Shown: positions 1 to 5,846 of the stretch, piece after piece
Numbering within the stretch: the first letter of the stretch is position 1
How the letters are laid out: every line of letters begins with the position of its first letter
From: Desulfovibrio sp.
GTDB lineage: Bacteria > Desulfobacterota > Desulfovibrionia > Desulfovibrionales > Desulfovibrionaceae
NCBI GenBank assembly: GCA_031270875.1
Contig: JAISXC010000026.1
Span: 1 to 22,308, forward strand
DNA: 22,308 bases
Reading direction: 5' to 3'
Position numbers and translations under genes: made by a program
The notes under the pieces: generated by a model
Database searches by the model: none
Told to the model about the DNA's origin: nothing
Seen by the model: only the letters and a program-made list of their open reading frames with translations

Positions 1-195
1 CCGATTATTGAGCGCTCTTACAGTCGCTACCTCCGCCGCATGGAAAGACAGGGCAGGACGGCGTTGTCGCTTGACGAACTTGTCAGGTGCGCCGACGGAC
101 CACGCTACAAGGCGCTCGGCAACAGCATGGCCGTGCCTGTCATGCGGTGGATAGGGGAGAGGATAGAGCGGTATGTCTCCGGCGGGGGAATATGA
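1..195 (+). CDS. DNA (cytosine-5-)methyltransferase, C-terminal fragment
   Basis: Only the last 64 codons are inside the window; the gene enters from the left edge in frame 1 and stops with TGA at 193-195. The tail contains RYKALGNSMAVPVMRW (residues about 38-53 of the fragment), which matches the conserved C-terminal motif X region (GNS-x-x-VPV) of C5-cytosine methyltransferases. Such enzymes transfer a methyl group from SAM to cytosine in a specific DNA site. In a phage early operon the usual role is to protect phage DNA from host restriction. The catalytic PCQ and ENV motifs lie outside the window, so activity and target cannot be judged. The stop overlaps the next start (ATGA), which suggests translational coupling. 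Confidence 0.85.
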   Translation, partial: PIIERSYSRYLRRMERQGRTALSLDELVRCADGPRYKALGNSMAVPVMRWIGERIERYVSGGGI

Positions 196-416
196 GCAAC
201 ATTCTGCCTTTCACGCCGGCCGCAAAGTTGAGCGGCGAGGACTACGCCGGACTGACGGACAGTCACTATCTGATTCTGGCGTCGCTGGACCTGGAAATAG
301 GTATGCGCGCGTTCAAAGAAGCGTGCAGGGAAAAACGGCAAAGGTCGGCGTTGGACGCGGTGGGAAGGATGAACCGCGCAATGGAAAAAATCAATGAGGT
401 GATGGGCAATGACTGA
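192..416 (+). CDS. Small phage early protein, unknown function
   Basis: 74 residues. The chosen ATG at 192 overlaps the methyltransferase stop (ATGA) and has a purine-rich GGGGGAA just upstream; an in-frame upstream extension to 87 would overlap the methyltransferase heavily and is rejected. The product is soluble, with a mixed N-terminus (MSNILPFTPAAKL) and a predicted helical, charged C-terminal half rich in Lys, Arg and Glu (residues about 35-74). I recognise no domain. The end overlaps the helicase start at 409, so the three genes form one operon. A helicase accessory or small regulatory role is possible from position alone, but there is no sequence evidence. Confidence 0.75.
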   Translation: MSNILPFTPAAKLSGEDYAGLTDSHYLILASLDLEIGMRAFKEACREKRQRSALDAVGRMNRAMEKINEVMGND

Positions 417-1791
417 CGCTTTTCAATCCCGCCTTGACCAGGAGATGGATTTTGTCTCGTCGCTTTTGACGGGCATACAGCAAAACACCGTGCGGGCTTC
501 AGACGTTATCGCCGTCTGCCCGCCTGAACATCTCACACCCGGAACGCGACAGCACACCGTCTATCACGCCATAGCCGAGCTTGCCGCAAAAGGCGTCAGG
601 CCGTCCCTTGAGGCCGTCTGGACCCATATCCACGCAAAACAGAGCGAGCCTGCCGGAAAGGACGCCGACGCCCCGAACTGGCGGAACGTGACGGCTGAAA
701 GCATCGCCGCGTTCACCATGTCCATTTTCGGTTCCCGCGAAGACGCAATCATGCACTACGCCCTGGCCGTGCGCCGCGAATCCCTGAAACGAAAGGCTGA
801 AGGAAAACTGATGGCCCTCGTGCGGGAATGCCAGAAATACGGCAACGACCCGTCTGAAATTGCGGCGTCTCTTTCCGTGATTGCCGCCGATATGGACGGG
901 GGACCACAGGAAGAGCATACCATTGACGGCGCTCTTGACCGCATGATTGCTGCCCTTGAGAGCGGTGAGGCGGCAAAGCCCATGCCGACGCCCTGGCCGG
1001 GGCTTAATCGCGTCCTGAAGGGCGGATTTGTGGGCGGCGAACTCGTGATACTCGCCGGGCGTCCCGGAACCGGGAAAACCGCGCTTGCGGGATGCATTGC
1101 CGTCGAGTCGGCCAAAGCGGATATTCCGACGCTTTTTGTAAGCCGCGAAGTCAGCGAATACACGCTTTCCAGCCGCATCACCTCCCGCGAGAGCCGCATC
1201 GACATGCGCTATTTCCGGCAGGGAATCGAACACGCCTCGGACATACTGTACAAAATACGGAAAACTCGCGACGGGATGCGCGGCCTTCCCCTGCGCATCA
1301 TCGAAAAATCAACGGCCCCCATGACGCCGAACGAAGTCAGGCGGCTTGCCAAGACGACGCGCGGCCTGGGGCTTGTCGTGGTTGACTATCTGCAACTCAT
1401 GATTCCTGACGCAAAACAGCAAAGCCGCGAGCGTGAGATAGCCGACATGACGCGGTATTTCAAGCAGCTTGCGATGGATTGCAAGGTTCCGGTGTTGTTG
1501 CTGTCGCAACTCAACAGACGCAGCGAGGAATCCGAGCGCACGCCGCAGCTTTCGGATCTCCGGGAATCCGGGGCCATCGAGCAGGACGCCGACATCGTGA
1601 TCATGCTGTACACCAGAAAGATTGACAACAAGCAGGCCCGGCCGCCGGTTCATGCGATTGTGGCAAAGGGGCGCTCATCCGGCACGGGAACGGCGTATCT
1701 GCGCTTCAACAAGCCGTTCGCGGATTTTGAGGAAAACGATGATGACGGATTTGTGTTTATTAAAAACTCTAATGCGGTGGATTCCCTATGA
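409..1791 (+). CDS. DnaB-like replicative helicase
   Basis: 460 residues, the usual size for a phage DnaB-family helicase. An N-terminal helical DnaB-N-like region covers about residues 9-110. The C-terminal RecA-type ATPase domain has Walker A GRPGTGKTA (217-225), a Walker B-like strand GLVVVDYLQL (321-330), and LSQLNRR followed by LSDLRESGAIEQDAD (about 365-395), typical of DnaB motifs H3/H4 and the arginine-finger region. The enzyme would unwind DNA at the phage replication fork using ATP, as a hexamer. Its neighbour downstream (1788) resembles a replication initiator/loader and overlaps by ATGA, a common phage replication pair. It starts inside the end of the preceding gene, indicating coupled translation. 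Confidence 0.93.
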   Translation: MTDAFQSRLDQEMDFVSSLLTGIQQNTVRASDVIAVCPPEHLTPGTRQHTVYHAIAELAAKGVRPSLEAVWTHIHAKQSEPAGKDADAPNWRNVTAESIAAFTMSIFGSREDAIMHYALAVRRESLKRKAEGKLMALVRECQKYGNDPSEIAASLSVIAADMDGGPQEEHTIDGALDRMIAALESGEAAKPMPTPWPGLNRVLKGGFVGGELVILAGRPGTGKTALAGCIAVESAKADIPTLFVSREVSEYTLSSRITSRESRIDMRYFRQGIEHASDILYKIRKTRDGMRGLPLRIIEKSTAPMTPNEVRRLAKTTRGLGLVVVDYLQLMIPDAKQQSREREIADMTRYFKQLAMDCKVPVLLLSQLNRRSEESERTPQLSDLRESGAIEQDADIVIMLYTRKIDNKQARPPVHAIVAKGRSSGTGTAYLRFNKPFADFEENDDDGFVFIKNSNAVDSL

Positions 1792-2711
1792 ATGCCGACT
1801 TCCGCGTTTCAGTGGATTTTTTCAGTCACCACAAAGCAAGGAAACTCCGCAAGCGTCTTGGCGCAACCGCGCTACTGAGCTTGCTCCAGCTTTGGGCTTA
1901 TGCCGCCAAGGTCAGAACGGACGGCAATCTTTCCGGCATGACGCCTGAAGATATTGAGTTGGTCTCCGAATGGGAAGGCCAGGACGGTGAGTTTGTCGCG
2001 ATTCTTCTGGAGGTGGGATTTCTTGATCAGGGCGAGGGCGGATTGCTTCTGCATGATTGGGCGGAAAATAATCCGTGGGTGGCAGAAGAAAAATCCCGAC
2101 GTGAACGCGCTCAAAAAAATGCCACGTCTGGCTGGGAGAAGAGGAAAAACAAGCAATTACATGATTCTGGCAATGCCGACTCCATGCCACGGCAAAGCGA
2201 CGGCAATGCTACTGCAAAGCAATTACATGATTCTGGCAATGCTCCTTCTCCTTCTCCTTCTCCTTCTCCTTCTCCTGAAGAGAATGAGACTTCGTCTCAT
2301 ATGTCGCCGGGAAACCCGGCAACGGATGCCGGGGCCGAAGTCTGCGACACGGAAAAGCCTCCGGAAAATCATGCGCCGCCATGTCCGCATCAGGAAATCA
2401 TTGCCGAGTATCACGATATTTTGCCTGAACTGCGAAAAGTCAAAGTCTGGAACAGCCAACGGGAAAAACATCTGTCCGCCCGCTGGAAAGAGCAGTGGAA
2501 ACGCGGAATGTTCAGGGACCGTGGTGGTGGGTTGGCGTATTTTCGCAAGGTGTTTACTACAATTCGGAACTCGGATTTTCTCATGGGCAGGACTTCACAG
2601 CGCGACGGAAGATCGTTTTACGCTGACTTGCCGTGGATGGTGCGACCGGAGAATTTCGCAAAAATCATTGAGGGCAGATATTTCCCTCGTGAAGACGGAG
2701 ATTACCCGTGA
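1788..2711 (+). CDS. Phage replication initiator / helicase-loader-like protein
   Basis: 307 residues, ATG overlapping the helicase stop. The N-terminal 100 residues (DFFSHHKARKLRKRLG, ALLSLLQLWAYAAKVRTDG, then GFLDQGEGGLLLHDWAENNP) look like the winged-helix-type N-terminal domain of phage replisome-organiser proteins that sit beside a helicase. The middle (about 120-195) is a low-complexity linker containing two copies of KQLHDSGNA and a (Ser-Pro)n run encoded by a CTCCTT hexamer repeat. The C-terminal part (about 205-307; EYHDILPELRKVKVWNSQREK and SARWKEQW) resembles the helical C-terminal segment of such proteins. Role in origin recognition or helicase loading is inferred from family resemblance and gene order. 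Confidence 0.7.
   Translation: MNADFRVSVDFFSHHKARKLRKRLGATALLSLLQLWAYAAKVRTDGNLSGMTPEDIELVSEWEGQDGEFVAILLEVGFLDQGEGGLLLHDWAENNPWVAEEKSRRERAQKNATSGWEKRKNKQLHDSGNADSMPRQSDGNATAKQLHDSGNAPSPSPSPSPSPEENETSSHMSPGNPATDAGAEVCDTEKPPENHAPPCPHQEIIAEYHDILPELRKVKVWNSQREKHLSARWKEQWKRGMFRDRGGGLAYFRKVFTTIRNSDFLMGRTSQRDGRSFYADLPWMVRPENFAKIIEGRYFPREDGDYP
2151..2242 (+). repeat. 26-bp direct repeat inside the initiator linker
   Basis: Positions 2151-2176 and 2217-2242 are identical over 26 bases (starting AAGCAATTACATG and ending GGCAATGC). The copies are offset by 66 bp, so the second copy stays in frame and both encode KQLHDSGNA. The repeat looks like a recent tandem duplication in a linker and could act as iterons for the initiator, but that is inference. 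Confidence 0.85.
2242..2277 (+). repeat. CTCCTT hexanucleotide microsatellite
   Basis: Five perfect CTCCTT units followed by a CTCCTG unit, directly after the second 26-bp repeat. They encode a Ser-Pro run in the interdomain linker of the initiator-like protein. A 6-bp unit changes linker length without shifting the frame. Confidence 0.9.
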
Positions 2712-2992
2712 CCCGCCCCTGCTTCATTGAGCTTTTTGGCGACCTGAACTGCCTGAGTTGCGAGGAGAACAAGAAACACATGTCCTGGACGATCATAGCG
2801 CAATGCGTCGGCTGCAAAAAACTGAGCCATACCAGCCCGACGCGCTCACAACTGGCGCATGACCTCCGTGTCGCGGGATGGACGAAAGGCGGCGAGCCGG
2901 GGCGGATTTACTGCCCGGAGTGCGGCAGGGCCGCCGAAGCGGAAAAGGAAAAACGAAATGCCAAGGAAAATCACAAGTCCCCACGCAAGTGA
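2708..2992 (+). CDS. Cys-rich, probable zinc-binding small phage protein
   Basis: 94 residues. The start is GTG at 2708, overlapping the previous stop (GTGA). The sequence carries CLSC (near residues 16-19), CVGC (about 34-37) and CPEC (about 69-72), with a central LAHDLRVAGWTKGGEPGRIYC segment. This arrangement of CxxC knuckles is typical of small zinc-binding phage proteins of unknown role. The C-terminus is very basic and Lys/Glu-rich (AAEAEKEKRNAKENHKSPRK) and overlaps the next gene's start at 2958. It may bind nucleic acid or protein; no specific family is claimed. Confidence 0.7.
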   Translation: MTRPCFIELFGDLNCLSCEENKKHMSWTIIAQCVGCKKLSHTSPTRSQLAHDLRVAGWTKGGEPGRIYCPECGRAAEAEKEKRNAKENHKSPRK

Positions 2993-3371
2993 GCACGCCG
3001 AACAGTCCGCGCTGTTCCGCTGCTTTCGCCTTCACGAAAGACAATACCCGGAGCTTGCGGCGGCATTTGCGATCCCGAACGGCGGACACAGATTCATCCA
3101 GGTGGCGTCCAAGCTGAAAGCCGAAGGCGTGAGGGCGGGTGTGCCTGACATTTTCATCCCGGCGCCGCGAGGGAAACTGCACGGCCTGTTTGTCGAGTTG
3201 AAGTCGGCCGGCGGCAGATTGTCGGCGGCGCAGGAAAGCATGATGCGCGTCCTTCTGACCTGCGGGTATGCCTGCCTGTGGGCCAGGGGATGGGAACGGG
3301 CATGGAAGGAGATAAAGGCGTATCTGGACGACGGGGCAGTGGAGCCCTGGCCGGGGCTGGTGATGCAGTAA
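2958..3371 (+). CDS. VRR-NUC domain nuclease
   Basis: 137 residues starting MPRKITSPHASEHAEQSALF. ATG 2958 is chosen because GGAAAAGGAA lies just upstream and the homologous region starts here; a longer in-frame start (2859) would only add low-complexity sequence overlapping the previous gene. The PD-(D/E)xK core is visible: an N-terminal helix with Glu/Gln (SEHAEQSAL, about 11-19), GVPDIFIP with Asp64, then GLFVELKS with Glu80 and Lys82, and a following Gln (AAQESM, 91-96). Stand-alone VRR-NUC proteins are common in phage replication clusters and are thought to be structure-specific nucleases acting on branched or flapped DNA. The neighbouring helicase and initiator fit a replication/recombination role. 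Confidence 0.88.
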   Translation: MPRKITSPHASEHAEQSALFRCFRLHERQYPELAAAFAIPNGGHRFIQVASKLKAEGVRAGVPDIFIPAPRGKLHGLFVELKSAGGRLSAAQESMMRVLLTCGYACLWARGWERAWKEIKAYLDDGAVEPWPGLVMQ

Positions 3372-3376
3372 AAAAT

Positions 3377-3392
3377 CAAGGCTTTTGCCTTG
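3377..3392 (+). other. Small hairpin before a strong ribosome-binding site
   Basis: CAAGGC-TTTT-GCCTTG is a perfect 6-bp stem with a 4-base loop, directly upstream of TAAGGAGAG and the ATG at 3406. It follows the VRR-NUC stop by only a few bases. It may be a weak attenuator or an mRNA processing/stability element; there is no T-tract after it. Confidence 0.5.
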
Positions 3393-3405
3393 TAAGGAGA
3401 GGACT

Positions 3406-3456
3406 ATGAATAATTCAAAAAAAACCAACAAACAAAAAGCATTCTGTTCGGCGTGA
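3406..3456 (+). CDS. 16-codon ORF with slippery A8 tract, leader or frameshift donor
   Basis: ATG 3406 has the best Shine-Dalgarno in the neighbourhood (TAAGGAGAG, about 6 bases upstream). It encodes only MNNSKKTNKQKAFCSA and ends with TGA at 3454-3456, overlapping the GTG start of the next gene (GTGA). The codons TCA-AAA-AAA-ACC contain A-AAA-AAA, a classical -1 slippery heptamer within eight consecutive A residues (3417-3424). A -1 shift there enters the frame of the downstream gene, which is open from 3414 and would read NQQTKSILFGVNVDNLPPV. So it is either a translation-coupling leader peptide or the 5' end of a frameshifted gene. Confidence 0.5.
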   Translation: MNNSKKTNKQKAFCSA

Positions 3457-3884
3457 ACGTGGACAACCTGCCGCCGGTTCTATCGCGCCGCGAAGCCGCA
3501 AAATTAACCGGCGGAGCTTATGCAGCGTCAACCTTGGCAAATCTGGACAGCTTCGGACGCGGGCCGGGCGGCGATGTGCTTTTTGTAGGCAAGACACGAG
3601 TCTACCGGACGCCGGATTTTTGGCGTGGCTCGAGTCACAGATTCGGCGGGGTTGACGGTGATGCGATAATGCGTGTTGATACCGGTTGGGCTTTCGCAAA
3701 GGCCGCCGAACACGCCCGGCGGAAACATCCTGTGCCGGCCAGACGGAAGCTGCACGTTATCTGCATCCTGCTTGAGGAAGTCCTGGAGTTCGCATGGGCG
3801 CTGCTGTTTCAGGGACCGGAACGGGCCAGAGAGGAAGCCGGGCATATTGTGGCCGTCATCGTCAGGTGGATGGAGGGGGAGTGA
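3453..3884 (+). CDS. HTH DNA-binding protein with MazG-like C-terminus
   Basis: 143 residues from GTG 3453, which has no Shine-Dalgarno of its own; translation probably comes from coupling with, or -1 frameshifting from, the ORF at 3406. Residues 9-34 (VLSRREAAKLTGGAYAAST) look like an excisionase/MerR-type helix-turn-helix. The C-terminal part (about 99-143) has LLEEVLEF (106-113) and REEAGHIVAVIVRW (126-139), resembling the EExxE...ExxD metal-binding helices of MazG-like nucleotide pyrophosphohydrolases. The last acidic ligand is His131 instead of the usual Asp, so catalysis is doubtful. The combined architecture suggests a small regulator, or a nucleotide-sensing protein. Overall assignment is tentative. 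Confidence 0.6.
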   Translation: MNVDNLPPVLSRREAAKLTGGAYAASTLANLDSFGRGPGGDVLFVGKTRVYRTPDFWRGSSHRFGGVDGDAIMRVDTGWAFAKAAEHARRKHPVPARRKLHVICILLEEVLEFAWALLFQGPERAREEAGHIVAVIVRWMEGE

Positions 3885-4106
3885 ATGAATAATAAATACG
3901 GCATTCCACATTCTTTTATGAAAACGCTATGCCCGTTTTGTAATAGTGAAAATATTGTGAGAACAAAAACTAAGACAGGAGAAAAAGTAAGAACGCGCTA
4001 TTTTCGGTGCGAAAATTGCATGGGAAATTTCAAGACGATTGAGGTTGACCAAGCTACTTTTTTGGAGAAAGCCCGAAAATCGGGAATTGGACAAGGGAAA
4101 ATCTGA
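3885..4106 (+). CDS. Zinc-ribbon protein, NrdR/Ogr-like
   Basis: 73 residues; ATG 3885 follows the previous stop directly and has a strong GGAGGGGGAG upstream. CPFC (16-19) and CENC (about 43-46) frame a zinc ribbon with the basic strand TKTGEKVRTRYFRC between them, closely resembling the N-terminal ribbon of NrdR and of Ogr/Delta-type phage activators. Such ribbons bind DNA, and in Ogr-like proteins they activate late transcription. Which of these applies cannot be told from this short sequence. An internal Met at residue 12 (MKTLCPFC) could be an alternative start. Base composition is noticeably AT-richer than its neighbours. Confidence 0.65.
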   Translation: MNNKYGIPHSFMKTLCPFCNSENIVRTKTKTGEKVRTRYFRCENCMGNFKTIEVDQATFLEKARKSGIGQGKI

Positions 4107-4120
4107 GAGCACGAGGGTTC

Positions 4121-4235
4121 CAAGGCCGGGCGCCCTAGATGCCCGAACCCCCCTGGGGTATGAAGCATGGAAGAGAAAAAGAAAAGGAAGTATGGCACGC
4201 CTTGGCTTGGCACCAGGCGCAAGGCCGGGCGCCCT
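4121..4235 (+). repeat. 16-bp direct repeat CAAGGCCGGGCGCCCT
   Basis: Exact copies at 4121-4136 and 4220-4235, 99 bp apart. The first lies in the short gap before the next gene and the second inside that gene (encoding RKAGRPP). The first copy also sits within an imperfect stem, GGGTTC (4115-4120) against GAACCC (4145-4150). It may be a partial duplication of the gene start. Confidence 0.7.
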
Positions 4236-4475
4236 CCATTGGACGCCGAAGAACTGAAGCGCCGCGCCGCCGATGCAAGGACGCCGCTTGAAAGGCTGAC
4301 ATGGGCGGCCGGGTATACGGCGTACAGGCTGCACAAGGCTATGCTGGCAGCAGGCATTGACATATCAATGGAGAGCGTGCAGCGTCATTCGGCCGGATTG
4401 CAAGCTATCTCCCTCCTGCATGGTTGTGCGTATGCGGCTATCCTGGGATGTAAGCCAGAGGATTTACTTGGTTAA
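4167..4475 (+). CDS. Small phage protein, unknown
   Basis: 102 residues, starting MEEKKKRKYGTPWLG. The N-terminal 30 residues are strongly basic and include RRKAGRPPL, reminiscent of an AT-hook-like basic patch. The rest (EELKRRAADARTPLERLTW, YRLHKAMLAAGIDISMESVQRH and a hydrophobic ISLLHGCAYAAILGC) looks helical. I recognise no family. The Shine-Dalgarno is weak (GGGGTATGAAGC). It is the last gene before the strong terminator at 4548-4601 and so ends the early operon. A DNA-binding role is possible from the basic N-terminus only. Confidence 0.6.
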   Translation: MEEKKKRKYGTPWLGTRRKAGRPPLDAEELKRRAADARTPLERLTWAAGYTAYRLHKAMLAAGIDISMESVQRHSAGLQAISLLHGCAYAAILGCKPEDLLG

Positions 4476-4547
4476 AATATTTATACGCATATATGAATAT
4501 AAACATATGAAATAACTACATAGATAAAAACGTAGTACAATAAATTT

Positions 4548-4601
4548 AACGCGCCTTGCAGGTATTGTGTTGTCAATACTCGCAAGGCGCGTTGTTTTTT
4601 T
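4548..4601 (+). terminator. Strong rho-independent terminator of the early operon
   Basis: AACGCGCCTTGC (4548-4559) pairs perfectly with GCAAGGCGCGTT (4582-4593). An inner stem GTATTG (4562-4567)/CAATAC (4574-4579) extends it, giving a long hairpin with a 6-base TGTTGT loop. It is followed by GTTTTTTT (4594-4601), a textbook terminator for + strand transcription. Confidence 0.93.
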
Positions 4602-4716
4602 GGAACCCGGTGAAAAAAAGCGGAAGTTAAATTTTTTGTACTAAAGCGCATAACAAGCATGAAAAGCGTTTGCGTTGTAAGTATTATTATTGTAATATCA
4701 TGAAATTATTATACTT

Positions 4717-4733
4717 ATTATATAGTATATAAT
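4717..4733. promoter_or_regulatory. Perfect 17-bp AT palindrome, possible operator
   Basis: ATTATATAGTATATAAT is an 8+1+8 perfect inverted repeat. TATAAT occurs at 4728-4733 on + and at 4717-4722 on -, so it could overlap -10 elements. No strong -35 is evident for either, so an operator reading is tentative. Confidence 0.45.
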
Positions 4734-4868
4734 GAGATATGTATAGTATTGGCACAGAAAATGCTACTACATATACATAGCGCAACGGGAGCCCCAAGGG
4801 CGGGCGGGCAAGATAGGGCGGGGAGCCTTGGAAACCCGAAACCGGCGCTATAAGGGAGGTGGTTGCTT

Positions 4869-4997
4869 GTGACTACCTTCTGGCAGGCATGGAGGCACTA
4901 TACCGACATGCCCGCAAGGCAAAGGTTGCGCGCCGCGCTGACCTTGTACCGCGCAAAGCGGTATATGACGGCATGGCGCAAAAAGAGCCGCCGCTAG
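4869..4997 (+). CDS. 42-residue basic small protein
   Basis: This ORF starts at GTG 4869, 8 bases after an excellent Shine-Dalgarno (AAGGGAGGT, 4852-4860), and ends at TAG 4995-4997. The product begins MTTFWQAWRHYTDMPARQRL and ends MTAWRKKSRR. It is rich in Arg, Lys, Trp and Tyr, probably one or two amphipathic helices, with a high net positive charge. It has no Cys and no clear membrane segment. An in-frame TTG at 4863 is too close to the Shine-Dalgarno. It is immediately followed by a cluster of hairpins. Function is unknown; a nucleic-acid-binding or inhibitory phage micro-protein is possible. Confidence 0.55.
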   Translation: MTTFWQAWRHYTDMPARQRLRAALTLYRAKRYMTAWRKKSRR

Positions 4998-5090
4998 CTG
5001 ACACTAGCAACGGCCCATAACCCAAAACCCGGCGGTATGCCAAGGCACCAAGCCAAAAACATACCGCCGGCCTGCCGAAAAGGCAAGGGG
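4989..5090 (+). other. Hairpin cluster, structured leader of the 5096 gene
   Basis: Three stems follow one another. CTAG/CTAG sits within GCCGCTAG...CTAGCAACGGC around 4989-5013. CCGGCGGTATG (5029-5039) pairs perfectly with CATACCGCCGG (5060-5070) across a 20-base loop. TGCC/GGCA pairs with a GAAAA loop at about 5073-5085. No T-tract follows any of them. The block lies just upstream of the AAGGGGGAAAT ribosome-binding site, so it looks like a structured 5' leader or processing element rather than a terminator. Confidence 0.55.
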
Positions 5091-5095
5091 GAAAT

Positions 5096-5317
5096 ATGAT
5101 ATACTGGACAGCCAATAATAACAGCGGTTTTCTCAATGGGTACCGTTGCGCGGCAACGATGCTGGCGGCCGTGCGTGATGCGCGGGCATACATCAGAGGA
5201 GAGCTGTTCGGCGAAGGGAAAGCATATTTTTTCGACGGGCAACCGACGGAATACGATGAGCCCATCAGGACGGACGAAAGGAGCATTTTTACCGGATACA
5301 GATGGCGCACTGTCTAA
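5096..5317 (+). CDS. Small protein, unknown
   Basis: 73 residues. ATG 5096 has a good Shine-Dalgarno (AAGGGGG) about 7 bases upstream. The sequence (MIYWTANNNSGFLNGYRCA, AVRDARAYIRGELFGEGKAYFF, YDEPIRTDERSIFTGYRW) looks like a compact alpha/beta domain with many aromatic residues and no membrane segment. I do not recognise the family. It sits in a run of three small genes between the early and accessory blocks and is probably co-transcribed with the gene at 5342, 24 bases downstream. Confidence 0.65.
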   Translation: MIYWTANNNSGFLNGYRCAATMLAAVRDARAYIRGELFGEGKAYFFDGQPTEYDEPIRTDERSIFTGYRWRTV

Positions 5318-5341
5318 TCACCATCGCAGGATGATAATACC

Positions 5342-5656
5342 ATGAAAAGATTCGATATTTTTCAGAGCGGGAACGGCTACCGTGTGGCTTGCGCCGTGCA
5401 TCTTGACGGACCTGTCATGGAGCGTTGCCCCTGGGTAGCAACACTGGCAGAGGCACAGGAACTCAGACGGGAAAAGATTATTGCAGACGCCGAACAGTCA
5501 TTTTTGGCTTATCTTAGGAACGGACTGGAAATAGCCAGCCAGGTGCATGACGGGCTTGCCGTCCTTAGTGACAAGGTGCTCGGCGACGGGAAAATATATG
5601 ACAGCCTTTTGGCGGCGCATACCGCGGAAGAGTTGGCTTGTCACGGGATTAAGTAG
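5342..5656 (+). CDS. Small protein, unknown
   Basis: 104 residues. The start ATG 5342 is preceded by CAGGATG, a modest Shine-Dalgarno. An N-terminal beta-like part (MKRFDIFQSGNGYRVACAV, then CPWVATLAEAQELRREK) is followed by a helical part (ADAEQSFLAYLRNGLEIAS, ...AAHTAEELACHG). The RVACAV...ATLAEAQ arrangement recalls small host-interaction proteins but is not a recognised domain. It is followed by a perfect hairpin at 5674-5703 and by the AT-rich promoter region. Function unknown. Confidence 0.65.
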   Translation: MKRFDIFQSGNGYRVACAVHLDGPVMERCPWVATLAEAQELRREKIIADAEQSFLAYLRNGLEIASQVHDGLAVLSDKVLGDGKIYDSLLAAHTAEELACHGIK

Positions 5657-5673
5657 CATTTTGGCTTTTCTAA

Positions 5674-5703
5674 CATGCCGCAATGATTAAGTATTGCGGC
5701 ATG
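5674..5703 (+). terminator. Perfect 11-bp hairpin after the small-gene pair
   Basis: CATGCCGCAAT (5674-5684) and ATTGCGGCATG (5693-5703) pair perfectly across an 8-base loop, 18 bases after the stop at 5656. No T-tract follows (GAATGAAAAATC), so it may be an RNA-stabilising 3' hairpin or a factor-dependent terminator rather than an intrinsic one. Confidence 0.5.
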
Positions 5704-5720
5704 GAATGAAAAATCAAAAG

Positions 5721-5773
5721 ATAAGTTATTTCAATAAGTTACATTGACAAAAAAGATGAAAAAATAGTTTTAA
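5721..5773 (+). promoter_or_regulatory. Candidate promoter with upstream repeats for the accessory block
   Basis: A consensus TTGACA at 5744-5749 is followed after 18 bp by TTTTAA (5768-5773) as a -10 candidate. Just upstream lie two direct copies of ATAAGTTA (5721-5728 and 5734-5741), 13 bp apart, which could bind a regulator. The region 5704-5845 is strongly AT-rich and non-coding. The -35 is convincing, the -10 less so. Confidence 0.45.
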
Positions 5774-5846
5774 CATACTGTAATAATTAACATAAAACGA
5801 AAAATTTTTCTTGCAATTTTTTTCGGGAAATGCGAAAAAAAATCAA

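Larger units (their letters stand above)
4476..4868 (+). promoter_or_regulatory. AT-rich regulatory gap between the early operon and small genes
   Basis: About 390 bases with no convincing gene. After the terminator (4548-4601) comes AT-rich DNA holding a candidate sigma70 promoter: TTGCGT (4670-4675), 17-bp spacer, TAATAT (4693-4698). A perfect palindrome ATTATATA-G-TATATAAT (4717-4733) has TATAAT on both strands. Next is a GC-rich stretch (4790-4850) with several GGGCGGG-like runs, then a strong Shine-Dalgarno at 4852-4860. The palindrome could be an operator overlapping a -10 element. This is the most likely place for a phage regulator or replication protein to bind. Confidence 0.5.

Noticed and set aside
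499..1233. Long minus-strand open frame opposite the helicase gene
   Set aside because: It is antisense to a clearly coding DnaB-like gene, has no domain pattern or ribosome site, and arises from GC-rich codon bias.
2151..2242. Possible CRISPR-like repeat-spacer pattern
   Set aside because: Only two copies, in frame inside a coding linker; no array, leader or cas gene.
1954..2730. Second + strand frame overlapping the initiator, including a poly-Leu run
   Set aside because: The Leu run is just the CTCCTT microsatellite read out of frame; the frame lacks sensible domains.
4717..4745. Minus-strand promoter across the 17-bp palindrome
   Set aside because: A weak -35 exists, but no minus-strand gene lies to the left, so a functional divergent promoter is not supported.
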